The translations under genes and the position numbers were made by a program. A stretch of DNA of 64,000 bases from Atriophallophorus winterbourni (taxonomy: Eukaryota; Platyhelminthes; Trematoda; Plagiorchiida; Microphallidae): positions 1 through 64,000 of the forward strand of contig JACCGJ010012949.1 of the NCBI GenBank assembly GCA_013407085.1, given 5' to 3'. This document shows positions 1-13,400 of the stretch, in pieces (position 1 is the stretch's first letter; each line of letters opens with the position of its first letter). The notes beneath the pieces were generated by a model that ran no database searches, was not told where the DNA came from, and saw only the letters and a program-made list of their open reading frames with translations.

Positions 1-286
1 AGATCAGGATCCGGATGCGCTTGAAACAGTGGAGGAATGGTAAACAAGGAGCGCTTGTATAACACTGTTGGATAAGACTGGTACGACCAACCTGTTCAAA
101 GCATGTCCCCAAACACATGTTTAATGGGGTTAAACCCATAACCATGAAATAAAATATTCATGGTCTGACGAAGCTTCTATGTCAGAAGCGAAACGTTACA
201 GATAAACTACTCTCCCCGATTTATCACAAACTTTATTTTTCACGATTATGATTCCCCGATCGGACACAAACATTTTCCATTTCATT
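1..286 (+). mobile_element. PLE-2: 3'-terminal fragment of a Penelope-like element
   Basis: This non-satellite stretch precedes the array. From about 160 to 280 it matches the reverse complement of 63,250-63,370: the hammerhead-like core, then shared words such as CGATCGG and CAAACAT in the same order. The copy at the far end of the window lies just downstream of a GIY-YIG endonuclease fragment, so I infer that both are 3' non-coding ends of one PLE family. Here it is in plus orientation and its 3' end abuts the first satellite monomer at about 287. Bases 1-130 hold no convincing reading frame and may be further PLE-2 3' region. The family assignment rests on the other copy. Confidence 0.6.
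141..200 (+). ncRNA. Hammerhead ribozyme-like motif in the PLE-2 end
   Basis: A canonical core is visible: CTGACGA (165-171), a 6-bp stem II hairpin (GCTTCT paired with AGAAGC), then GAAAC (190-194) followed by GTT. The palindrome ACGT across the GAAAC/GTT junction is what minimal, dimer-forming hammerheads of PLEs use for stem III. Directly 5' of the core an 8-bp hairpin (141-148 with 157-164) could act as a closed stem I with ATA as the cleavage triplet. These two stem I models are alternatives. Hammerheads in PLEs are established; whether this copy cleaves is unknown. Confidence 0.6.
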
Positions 287-3129
287 ACATCCTTCTTAGT
301 ATTTCATATTAAGCCTCACAGTGAATAAATGCTGAAACGTGAACAATGGATGTTATCGATATCAAGTATTTAAGGCAAATAAAAATGTCATGTGATTTTG
401 CATAAATTGTTGCGATCAATATCGATGTTGGCCAAGACAATAAGAGATCACGAACTAATCGTTTTGTGGCCTCCTTCGGTCGATGTTGAACATGGATGTA
501 CATCACAAGCACATGATAGTTTCATGCTCAACAACTTTCCTACAATAACGCTATATCATATAATAATTATCTTTGAATATTTGTCAGCCTTATCCCGCAC
601 TTGACATAGTGGACAAATACTGAGAAATGCGCGCGAAGTCCCGCGATCAACAATCCCATCGCACGACAACTAGTAGACGACATACTCGATAGTGGAGCAT
701 TTCATGATTTGCGTCGCATTCAAACGACTCAACAAAATATGAGAAATTTATGGAAAATGAAAGAATAATGTGTGGAGACTGATTTGGATCTGAATTGACA
801 CAACAACTAGCTGAGTCATTGCGAAAACGTCCTCTAAAATCAACCTAAATGCACGATTTGTACTGGATGACTAATTTCACTTTCCACCACCAGCGGAACT
901 CCTTGGACCGAAAACCCGTTCAATAGACGACTGCCGTAGTACGAATAACGAATTCTCGCACCCGGCCTCGACTTTAATTTATAAAACGTCGATCATACGA
1001 AACTAGTACGCAATTTGCAATCAGCAGTGTAGTCACAAAACTTAACACATTGTACATGCGTTGACTAGGAATTTGGAACATGACAGACTATATAAACAAG
1101 AACCAACAGCATGAACATAATGAAAAAGGACCAGAACATTGTTTTCTTTCTCACAGACAAATGAAGAACGAATGTGTTAATGAAGACACAGGTTAGATCA
1201 AGAATGCTGAGCAGCTAATTCGAGATACAACAAATTAGCTACGGTCGTGCGAAGACTTGGCAAAACGACTTGAAAACACAATAACCGCGTCTTTGGAGAA
1301 ATTGCAGTTTATGTGGCAATAGAATATAATGAAAAATACAGGAATGAAGCCGAATTACTCCACCAGACTCAAAGAGAATATTCCATAACGCTGCTAGTTT
1401 GTATGACAAGAGAATCGAATATCGAGTTATCGAAGGATCTGTGAAGAAGACTTTAATAACCGGTAAGAGAATCGAAGCAAGCAGTTCACTCGGAAAAGCG
1501 ATTATTCAATAAATTTACAAATGTAAAGATGGACGAAAGACAGAAAGAAAAGTGTGAAGAAAATTAATTTTCTGCACGGCCGATTCAAATGGTGCATAGT
1601 GTTATATGCAGAACACTCCGGTTGCGGAATGTTATATTGGGTACAAGCTGCCTTCTCGGTCAATGCCAACCGTGATGAATAATAATCAATGATTTTGAGT
1701 AGCGCGTCGTATACGCAAGAATGGTCACGTGTTGCGATCGACCGGTTAGCTGATTGGACGACAGACAGCATGCACATGTTCACGCGGGCACATACAAATA
1801 GACAGACGCACTCAACACAGGGAACTTTGCAAAGTTTTTCGACTTCGTTAGCAGCGAATAGGTATAGGAAATTGTCTATTTTCTGGGCTCCTCTGCAAGA
1901 CTGTTTAAATTAGTAATGTCTTCCACTCTGGCATGAAGGACTCAAGTTTCCTAAATGGTTTCGCCTCAAAATCTTTGAGATTTGTCGATGCGTCAAGCCA
2001 GGATATGTCGTTGCTCACATGCTGTTCTGCATTTTCTTTGCTATACCGACGAAGAGCGCAGTTAGGACAAGAATAGCAGGTATTTACATAGGCAGGGGTT
2101 GTCATTATAAGCATTCTGGCCTGACAAACTTTGGTAACACAAACAAAGCTTACGATGTGTTAATCCTTATACTAGTTTTCGCTGATGTGTGAGCCATCAC
2201 TGTAAATTCCAAATGAAAGCTTTAGTCGCGAATAGATTGCTCAACATCCGCATACAAGGGTGTAGGCCGACAATCAGCATGACCAAATCCAAATTCCCGG
2301 GTCACACACATGCATGGACTTTCACCATTAAGTGGAAATGTGTCAGGTTGATCTTGAACATCATTTCACACATCATGACTCAGCTATAGCGGATAACCTT
2401 TGACGGGAGACCGAATTTCATATCGGGATAGGCATAGTAAATGCAACCTTGTCCCGTTTGAACTCTCGTCTCTGAAGCTAGCGCAAGCTGTCCGTGAATT
2501 CAAAAATGATAATAATCATCACCTGCGCGCTAAATGCTAACAGTGTGTCACCAAATTATGATCCATCCACGCAGGAAGGTGAATGATTTTCTTTAAGATA
2601 ACATCCCGGTATTTTGAACATATCCTAGGTGGATGTATCTTAAAATGGAGAAGTGCGTTGTAATGCTTTTCTGCATAGTCTGCTCACAATACTGCTACTA
2701 GGCTGGATGGGCCATGCGTTCAGATGGGAAATGGTGGTATTCCGAAATCACGCTCACGAAATACGAGTGCAAATACAATGAAATATGCGCGAACTGCCGC
2801 GCAGAATTGCAATCACCATATTAGCTTTTGGAACGCAGATTTTGAACATTTTACGGAAATTAGAATCCCGCAAATACTTTGAACTTCACAACAGCTTTGT
2901 ACTGTCCCACAATGTCGTAATATTCATCAGAGTCATTATCGATGGTGCTAAAGAGAAATTAGACAACTTGCAACAAACGTAAATTAAATCCGTAGTATGT
3001 ATTGTTAGGAATGCTTCCAAATTAATTATAATATTCACAAACCATTTATTTTATGAGATTATTCCAATTATTGTTTAATAAAATCTGCGTAATGGGAATT
3101 GTTTGAGTACACTAGTTAGAACAATGAGA

Positions 3130-4470
3130 CGCGTCCAGTGAGCGAACACACGTTTCGATTGCGCACAAATCTTATTACAATCGGACCGAAATACATCCTT
3201 CTTAGTATTTCACATTAAGCTACACAGTAAATAAATGCTGAAACGTGAACAATGGATGTTATCGATATCAAGTATTTAAGGCAAATAAAAATGTCATGTG
3301 ATTTTGCTTAAATTGTTGCGATCAATGTCGATGTTGGCCAAGACAATAAGAGATCACGAACTAATCGTTTTGTGGCCTCCTTCGGTCGATGTTGAACATG
3401 GATGTATATCACAAGCGCATGATGGTTGTATGCTCAACAACTTTCCTACAATAACGCTATATCATATAATAATTATCTTTGAATATTTGTCAGCCTTATC
3501 CCGCACTTGACATAGTGGACAAATACTGAGAAATACGCGCGAAGTCCCGCGATCAACAATCCCATCGCACGACAACTAGTAGACGACATACTCGATAGTG
3601 GCGCATTTCATGATTTGCATCGCATTCAAACGACTCAACAAAAATGAGAAATTTATGGAAGATGAAAAATTAATGTGTAGAGACTAATTTGGATCTGAAT
3701 TGACACAACAACTAGCTGAGTCATCGCGAAAACGTCCTCTAAAATCAACCTAAATGCACGATTTGTACTGGATGACTAATTTCACTTTCCACCCCCAGCG
3801 GAACTCCTTGGACCGAAAACCCGTTCAATAGACGACTGCCGTAGTACGAATAACGAATTCTCGCACCCGGCCTCGACTTTAATTCATAAAACGTCGATCA
3901 TACGAAACTAGTACGCAATTTGCAATCAGTAGTGTAGTCACAAAACTTAACACATTGTACATGCGTTGACCAGGAATTTGGAACATGACACACTATATAA
4001 ACAAGAACCAACAGCATGAACATAATGAAAAAGGACCAGAACATTGTTTTCTTTCTCACAAACAAAAAAGAACGAATGTGTTAATGTAGACACAGGTTAG
4101 ACCAAGAATGCTGAGCAGCTAATTCGAGATACAACAAATTACCCACGGACGTGCGAAGACTTGGCAAAACGACTGAAAACACAATAACCGCGTCTTTGGA
4201 GAAATTGCAGTTTATGTGGCAATAGAATATAATGAAAAATACAAGAATGAAGCCGAATTACTCCACCACACTCGCATTCTACTGGCTGAAAAATACTCAA
4301 AGAGAATATTCCATAACGCTGCTAGTTTGTATGACAAGAGAATCGAATATCGAGTTATCGAAGGATCTGTGAAGAAGACTTTAATAACCGGTAAGAGAAT
4401 CGAAGCAAGCAGTTCACTCGGAAAAACGATTATTCAATAAATTTACAAATGTAAAGATGGACGAAAGACA
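3130..4470 (+). pseudogene. Decayed Penelope-like element inside the satellite monomer (shown in monomer 2)
   Basis: The sequence follows the intact PLE-1 in order. 3555-3650 matches 21,382-21,475 (shared words GATCAACAAT, CAACTA, TTCATGATT, CAAACGACTCAA). 3687-3726 matches 21,523-21,560. 3850-3910 matches 21,700-21,760 (CGAATTCTCGCAC, GATCATAC). 3960-4000 matches 21,845-21,890. 4109-4205 matches 21,992-22,090 (CGACTTGAAAACA, GAGATACAACAA against the PLE equivalent). 4300-4395 matches 22,185-22,270. 4449-4469 matches 22,334-22,354. The best stretch looks about 75% identical by eye. Frameshifts and stops abound, so no RT is encoded. The hammerhead zone (3131-3244 against about 21,038-21,152) aligns more weakly, and its CTGATGA is replaced. 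The same segment recurs in every complete monomer. Confidence 0.78.
3371..3416 (-). other. RTE 3'-tail-like segment inside the satellite monomer (shown in monomer 2)
   Basis: GGCCTCCTTCGGTCGATG, a short gap, then CATGGATGTA and ATCACAA, match the extreme 3' end of RTE-2 at 48,502-48,545 with only a few differences and in the same orientation. The segment recurs in every monomer, for example about 466-510 and 6295-6340. It falls between PLE-derived regions, where the satellite is about 80 bp longer than PLE-1, so it looks like a remnant insertion in the ancestral PLE. Confidence 0.7.
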
Positions 4471-7400
4471 GAAAGAAAAGTGTGAAGAAAATTAATTTTC
4501 TGCACGGCCGATTCAAATGGTGCATAGTGTTATATGCAGAACACTCCAGTTGCGGAATGTCATATTGGGTACAAGCTGCCTTCTCGGTCAATGCCAACCG
4601 TGATGAATAATAATCAATGATTTTGAGCAGCGCGTCGTATACGCAAGAATGGTCGCGTGTTGCGATCGACCAGTTAGCTGATTGGACGACAGCATGCACA
4701 TGTTCACGCGGGCACAGACAAGTAGACAGACGCACTCAACACAGGGAACTTTGCAAAGTTTTTCGACTTCGTTAGCAGCGAATAGGTATAGGAAATTGTC
4801 TATTTTCTGGGCTCATTTGCAAGACTGTTTAAATTGGTAATGTCTTCCACTCTGGCATGAAGGAGTCAAATTTCCTAAATGGTTTCGCCTCAGAATCTTT
4901 GAGATTTGTCGATGAGTCAAGCCGGGATATGTCGTTGCTCACATGCTGTTCTGCATTTTCTTTGCTATACCGACGAAGAGCGCAGTTAGGACAAGAATAG
5001 CAGGTATTTACATAGGCAGGGGTTGTCATTATAAGCATTCTGGCCTGACAAACTTTGGTAACACAAACAAAGCTTACGATGTGTTAATCCTTATACTAGT
5101 TTTCGCTGATGTGTGAGCCATCACTGTAAATTCCAAATGAAAGCTTTAGTCGCGAATAGATTGCTCAACATCCGCATACAAGGGTGTAGGCCGACAATCA
5201 GCATGACCAAAACCAAATTCCCGGGTCACACAAATGCATGGACTTTCACCATTAAGTGGAAATGTGTCAGGTTGATCTTGAACATCATTTCACACATCAT
5301 GACTCAGCTATAGCGGATAACCTTTGACGGGAGACCGAATTTCATATCGGGATAGGCATAGTAAATGCAACCTTGTCCCGTTTGAACTCTCGTCTCTGAA
5401 GCTAGCGCAAGCTATCCGTGAATTCAAAAATGATAATAATCATCACCTGCGCGCTAAATGCTAACAGTGTGTCACCAAAATATGATCCATCCACGCAGGA
5501 AGGTGAATGATTTTCTTTAAGATAACATCCCGGTATTTTGAACATATCTAGGTGGATGTATCTTAAAATGGAGAAGTGCGTTGTAATGCTTTTCTGCATA
5601 GTCTGCTCACAATACTGCTACTAGGCTGGATGGGCCATGCGTTCAGATGGGAAATGGTGGTATTCCGAAATCACGCTCACGAAATACGAGTGCAAATACA
5701 ATGAAATATGCGCGAACTGCCGCGCAGAATTGCAATCACCATATTAGCTATTGGAACGCAGATTTTGAACATTTTTACGGAAATTAGAATCCCGCAAATA
5801 CTTTGAACTTCACAACAGTTTTGTACTGTCCCACAATGTCGTAATATTCATCAGAGTCATTATCGATGGTGCTAAAGAGAAATTAGACAACTTGCAACAA
5901 ACGTAAATTAAATCCGTAGTATGTATTGTTATGAATGCTTCCAAATTAATTATAATATTCACAAACCATTTATTTTATGAGATTATTCCAATTATTGTTT
6001 AATAAAATCTGCGTAATGGGAATTGTTTGAGTATACTAGTTAGAACATTGAGACGCGTCCAGTGAGCGAACACACGTTTCGATTGCGCACAAATCTTATT
6101 ACAATCGGACCGAAAGACATCCTTCTTAGTATTTCACATTAAGCTACACAGTAAATAAATGCTGAAACGTGAACAATGGATGTTATCGATATCAAGTATT
6201 TAAGGCAAATAAAAATGTCATGTGATTTTGCTTAAATTGTTGCGATCAATGTCGATGTTGGCCAAGACAATAAGAGATCACGAACTAATCGTTTTGTGGC
6301 CTCCTTCGGTCGATGTTGAACATGGATGTACATCACAAGCGCATGATGGTTTCATGCTCAACAACTTTCCTACAATAACGCTATATCATATAATAATTAT
6401 CTTTGAATATTTGTCAGCCTTATCCCGCACTTGACATAGTGGACAAATACTGAGAAATACGCGCGAAGTCCCGCGATCAACAATCCCATCGCACGACAAC
6501 TAGTAGACGACATACTCGATAGTGGCGCATTTCATGATTTGCGTCGCATTCAAACGACTCAACAAAAAATGAGAAATTTATGGAAAATGAAAGAATTAAT
6601 GTGTGGAGACTGATTTGGATCTGAATTTGACACAACAACTAGCTGAGTCATCGCGAAAACGTCCTCTAAAATCAACCTGAATGCACGATTTGTACTGGAT
6701 GACTAATTTCACTTTCCACCACCAGCGGAACTCCTTGGACCGAAAACCCGTTCAATAGACGACTGCCGTAGTACGTATAACGAATTCTCGCACCCGGCCT
6801 CGACTTTAATTCATAAAACGTCGATCATACGAAACTAGTACGCAATTTGCAATCAGTAGTGTAGTCACAAAACTTAACACATTGTACATGCGTTGACCAG
6901 GAATTTGGAACATGACACACTATATAAACAAGAACCAACAGCATGAGCATAATGAAAAAGGACCAGAACATTGTTTTCTTTCTCACAGACAAATGAAGAA
7001 CGAATGTGTGAATGAAGACGCAGGTTAGATCAAGAATGCTGAGCAGCTAATTCGAGATACAACAATTTACCTACGGACGTGCGAAGACTTGGTAAAACGA
7101 CTTGAAAACACAATAACCGCGGCTTTGGAGAAATTGCAGTTTATGTGGCAATAGAATATAATGAAAAATACAAGAATTGAGCTGAATTACTCCACCAGAC
7201 TCGCATTCTACTGGCTGAAAAATACTCAAAGAGAATATTCCATAACGCTGCTAGTTTGTATGACAAGAGAATCGAATATCGAGTTATCGAAGGATCTGTG
7301 AAGAAGACTTTAATAACCGGTAAGAGAATCGAAGCAAGCAGTTCACTCGGAAAAACGATTATTCAATAAATTTACAAATGTAAAGATGGGCGAAAGACAG

Positions 7401-10400
7401 AAAGAAAAGTGTGAAGAAAATTAATTTTCTGCACGGCCGATTCAAATGGTGCATAGTGTTATATGCAGAACACTCCAGTTGCGGAATGTTATATTGGGTA
7501 CAAGCTGCCTTCTCGGTCAATGCCAACCGTGATGAATAATAATCAATGATTTTGAGTAGCGCGTCGTATACGCAAGAATGGTCACGTGTTGCGATCGACC
7601 GGTTAGCTGATTGGACGACAGCATGCACATGTTCACGCGGGCACAGACAAGTAGACAGACGCACTCAACACAGGGAACTTTGCAGTTTTTCGACTTCGTT
7701 AGCAGCGAATAGGTATAAGAAATTGTTGATTTTCTGGGCTCCTCTGTGAGATTGTTTAAATTGGTAATGTCTTCCACTCTGGCATGAAGGACTCAAATGT
7801 CCTAAATGGTTTCGCCTCAGAATCTTTGAGATTTGTCGATGCGTCAAGCCAGGATATGTCGTTGCTCACATGCTGTTCTGCATTTTCTTTGCTATACCGA
7901 CGAAGAGCGCAGTTAGGACAAGAATAGCAGGTATTTACATAGGCAGGGGTTGTCATTATAAGCATTCCGGCCTGAAAACTTTGGTAACACAAACAAAGCT
8001 TACGATGTGTTAATCCGCATACTGGTTTTTGCTGACGTGTGAGCCATCACTGTAAATTCCAAATGAAAGCTTTAGTCGCGAATAGATTGCTCAACATCCG
8101 CATACAAGGGTGTAGGCCGACAATCAGCATGACCAAAACCAAATTCCCGGCTCACACAAATGCATGGACTTTCACCATTAAGTTGAAATTTGTCAGGTTG
8201 ATCTTGTACATTATTTCACATATCATGACACAGCTATAGCGGATAACCTTTGACGGGAGACCGAATTTCATATCGGGATAGGCATAGTAAATGCAATCTA
8301 GTCCCTTTTGAACATTCTTCTCTGAAGCTAGCGCAAGCTGTCCGTGAATTCAAAAATGATAATAATCATCACCTGCGCGCTAAATGCTAACAGTGTGTCA
8401 CCAAAATATGATCCATCCACGCAGGAAGGTGAATGATTTTCTTTAAGATAACATCCCCGGTATTTTGAACATATCCTAGGTGGATGTATCTTAAAATGGA
8501 GAAGTGCGTCCTAATGCTTTTCTGCAGAGTCTGCTCACAATACTGCTACTAGGCTGGATGGGCCATGCGTTCAGATTGGGAAATGGTCGTATTCCGAAAT
8601 CACGCTCACGAAATACGAGTGCAAATACAATGAAATATGCGCGAACTGCCGCGCAGAATTGCAATCACCATATTAGCTATTGGAACGCAGATTTTGAACA
8701 TTTTTACGGAAATTAGAATCCCGCAAATACTTTGAACTTCACAACAGCTTTGTACTGTCCCACAATGTCGTAATATTCATCAGAGCCATTATCACGGGTG
8801 CTAAAGAGAAATTAGACAACTTGCAACAAACGTAAATTAAATCCGGAGTATGTATTGTTATGAATGCTTCCAAATTAATTATAATATTCACAAACCATTT
8901 ATTTTATGAGATTATTCCAATTATTGTTTAATAAAATCTGCGTAATGGGAATTGTTTGAGATACAGAACATTGAGACGCGTCCAGTGAGCGAACACACGC
9001 TTCGATTGCGCACAAATCTTATTACAATCGGACCGAAAGACATCCTTCTTAGTATTTCACATTAAGCTTCACAGTAAATAAATGCTGAAACGTGAACAAT
9101 GGATGTTATCGATATCAAGTATTTAAGGCAAATAAAAATGTCATGTGATTTTGCTTAAATTGTTGCGATCAATGTCGATGTTGGCCAAGACAATAAGAGA
9201 TCACGAACTAATCGTTTTGTGGCCTCCTTCGGTCGATGTTGAACATGGATGTATATCACAAGCACATGATGGTTTCATGCTCAACAACTTTCCTACAATA
9301 ACGCTATATCATATAATAATTATCTTTGAATATTTGTCAGCCTTATCCCGCACTTGACATAGTGGACAAATACTGAGAAATACGCGCGAAGTCCCGCGAT
9401 CAACAATCCCAGCGCACGACAACTAGTAGACGACATACTCGATAGTGGCGCATTTCATGATTTGCGTCACATTCAAACGACTCAACAAAAAATGAGAAAT
9501 TTATGGAAAATGAAAGATTAATGTGTGGAGACTGATTTGGATATGAATTGACACAACGACTAGCTGAGTCATCGCGAAAACGTCCTCTAAAATCAACTTA
9601 AATGCATGATTTGTACTGGATGACTAATTTCACTTTCCACCACCAGCTGAACTCCTTGGACCGAAAACCCGTTCAATAGACGACTGCCGTAGTACGAATA
9701 ACGAATTCTTGCACCCGGCCTCGACTTCAATTCACAAAACGTCGATCATACGAAACTAGTACGCAATTTGCAATCAGTAGTGTAGTCACAAAACTTAACA
9801 CATTGTACATGCGTTGACCAGGAATTTGGAACATGACACACTATATGAACAAGAACCAACAGCATGAACATAATGAAAAAGGACCAGAACATTGTTTTCT
9901 TTCTCACAGACAAATGAAGAACGAATGTGTTAATGAAGACACAGTTTAGATCAAGAATGCTGAGCAGCTAATTCGAGATACAACAAATTACCTACGGACG
10001 TGCGAAGACTTGGCTAAACGACTTGAAAACACAATAACCGCGGATTTGGAGAAATTGCAGTTGATGTGGCAATAGAATATAATGAAAAATACAAGAATTA
10101 AGCCGAATTACTCCACCAGACTCGCATTCTACTGGCTGAAAAATACTCAAAGAGAATATTGCATAACGCTGCTAGTTTGTATGACAAGAGAATCGAATAT
10201 CGAGTTATCGAAGGATCTGTGAAGAAGACTTTATTAACCGGTAAGAGAATCGAAGCAAGCAGTTCACTCGGAAAAACGATTATTCAATATATTTATAAAT
10301 GTAAAGATGGACGAAAGACAGAAAGAAAAGTGTGAAGAAAATTAATTTTCTGCACGGCTGATTCAAATGGTGCATAGTGTTATATGCAGAACACTCCAGT

Positions 10401-13400
10401 TGCGGAATGTTATATTGGGTACAAGCTGCCTTCTCGGTCAACGCCAACCGTGATGAATAATAACCAATGATTTTGAGTAGCGCGGTCGTATACGCGAGAA
10501 TGGTCACGTGTTGCGATCGACCAGTTAGCTGATTGGACGACAGCATGCACATGTTCACGCGTGCACAGACAAGTAGACAGACGCACTCAACACAGGGAAC
10601 TTTGCAAAGATTTTCGACTTCGATAGCAGCGAATAGGTATAGGAAATTGTCTATTTTCTGGGCTCCTCTGCAAGACTGTTTAAATTAGTAATGTCTTCCA
10701 CTCTGGCATGAAGGACTCAAGTTTCCTAAATGGTTTCGCCTCAGAATCTTTGAGATTTGTCGATGCGTCAAGCCAGGATATGTCGTTGCTCACATGCTGT
10801 TCTACATTTTCTTTGCTATACCGACGAAGAGCGCAGTTGGGACAAGAATAGCAGGTATTTACATATGCAGGGGTTGTCATTATAAGCATTCCGGCCTGAA
10901 AACTTTGGTAACACAAACAAAGCTTACGATGTGTTAATCCTTATACTGGTTTTTGCTGACGTGTGAGCCATCACTGTAAATTCCAAATGAAAGCTTTAGT
11001 CGCGAATAGATTGCTCAACATCCGCATACAAAGGTGTAGGTCGACAATCAGCATGACCAAAACCAAATTCCCGGGTCACACAAATGCATGGACTTTCACC
11101 ATTAAGTTAAAATTTGTCAGGTTTATCTTGTACATTATTTCACATATCATGACTCAGCTATAGCGGATAACCTTTGACGGGAGACCGAATTTCATATCGG
11201 GATAGGCAAAGTAAATGCAATCTTGTCCCGTTTGAACTCTCGTCTCTGAAGCTAGCGCAAGCTGTCCGTGAATTCAAAAATGATAATAATCATCACCTGC
11301 GCGCTAAATGCTAACAGTGTGTCACCAAAATATGATGCATCCACGCAGGAAGGTGAATGATTTTCTTTGAGATATCATCCCCGGTATTTTGAAAATATCC
11401 TAGTTGGATGTATCTTAAAATGGAGAAGTGCGTCCTAATGCTTTTCTGCAGAGTCTGCTCACAATACCACTACTAGGCTGGATGGGCCATGCGTTCAGAT
11501 GGGAAATGGTCGTATTCCGAAATCACGCTCACGAAATACGAGTGCAAATACAATGAAATATGCGCGAACTACCGCGCAGAATTGCAATCACCATATAAGC
11601 TATTGGAACGCAGATTTTGAACATTTTTACGGAAATTAGAATCCCGCAAATACTTTGAACTTCACAACAGCTTTGTACTGTCCCACAACGTCGTAATATT
11701 CATCAGAGCCATTATCACTGGTGATAAAGAGAAATTAGACAACTTGTAACAAACGTAAATTAAATCCGGAGTATGTATTGTTCTGAATGCTTCCAAATTA
11801 ATTATAATATTCACAAACCATTTATTTTATGAGATTATTCCAATTATTGTTTAATAAAATCTGCGTAAAGGGAATTGTTTGAGTATACTAGTTAGAACAT
11901 TGAGACGCATCCGGTGAGCGAACACACGTTTCGATTGCGCACAAATCTTATAACAATCGGACCGAAAGACATCCTTCTTAGTATTTCCCATTAAGCTTCA
12001 CAGTAAATAAATGCTGAAACGTGCACAGTGGATGTTATCGATATCAAGTATTTAAGGCACATAAAAATGTCATGTGATTTTGCTTAAATTGTTGCGATCA
12101 ATGTCGATGTTGGCCAAGACAATAAGATATCACGAACTAATCGTTTTGTGGTCTCCTTCGGTCGATGTTGAACATGGATGTACATCACAAGCGCATGATG
12201 GTTTCATGCTCAACAACTTTCCTACAATAACGCTATATCATATAATAATTATCTTTGAATATTTGTCAGCCTTATCCCGCACTTGACATAGTGGACAAAT
12301 ACTGAGAAATACGCGCGAAGTCCCGCGATCAACAATCCCAGCGCACGACAACTAGTAGACGACATACTCGATAGTGGCGCATTTCATGATTTGCGTCGCA
12401 TTCAAACGACTCAACAAAAAATGAGAAATTTATGGAAAATGAAAGATTAATGCGTGGAGACTGATTTGCATCTGAATTGACACAACAACTAGCTGAGTCA
12501 TCGCGAAAACGTCCTCTAAAATCAACCTAAATGCACGATTTGTACTGGATGACTAATTTCACTTTCCACCACCAGCGGAACTCCTTGGATCGAAAACCCG
12601 TTCAATAGACGACTGCCGTAGTACGAATAACGAATTCTCGCACCCGGCCTCGACTTCAATTCACAAAACGTCGATCATACGAAACTAGAACGCAATTTGC
12701 AATCAGTAGTGTAGTCACAAAACTTAACACATTGTACATGCGTTGACCAGGAATTTGGAACATGACACACTATATGAACAAGAACCAACAGCATGAGCAT
12801 AATGAAAAAGGACCAGAACATTGTTTTCTTTCTCACATACAAATAAAGAACGAATGTGTTAATGAAGACGCAGGTTAGATAAAGAATGCTGAGCAGCTAA
12901 TTCGAGATTCAACAAATTACCTACGGATGTGCGAAGACTTGGCAAAACGACTTGAAAACACAATAACCGCGGCTTTGGAGAAATTGCAGTTAATGTGGCA
13001 ATAGAATATAATGAAAAATACAAGAATTAAGCCGAATTACTCCACCAGACTCGCATTCTACTGGCTGAAAAATACTCAAAGAGAATATTCCATAACGCTG
13101 CTAGTTTGTATGACAAGAGAATCGAATATCGAGTTATCGAAGGATCTGTGAAGAAGACTTTAATAACCGGTAAGAGAATCGAAGCAAGCAGTTCACTCGG
13201 AAAAACGATTATTCAATAAATTTACAAATGTAAAGATGGACGAAAGACAGAAAGAAAAGTGTGAAGAAAATTATTTTTTTGCACGGCCGATTAAAATGGT
13301 GCATAGTGTTATATGCAGAACACTCCAGTTGCGGAATGTTATATTGGGTACAAGCTGCCTTCTCGGTCAATGCCAACCGTGATGAATAATAATCAATGAT

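Noticed and set aside
309..604. Short reading frames in each monomer, e.g. the 70-codon frame recurring at 392, 3298, 6222 and later
   Set aside because: They recur only because the DNA is tandemly repeated, differ by frame-neutral and non-neutral changes alike, overlap on both strands and have no recognisable domain. The 392 frame crosses the RTE-tail fossil.
3196..3244. Functional hammerhead in the satellite monomer
   Set aside because: GAAACGTG is present at 3240 but the required CTGANGA is replaced (CTTAGTA at the aligned place) and no stem II forms. At most it is a relic.
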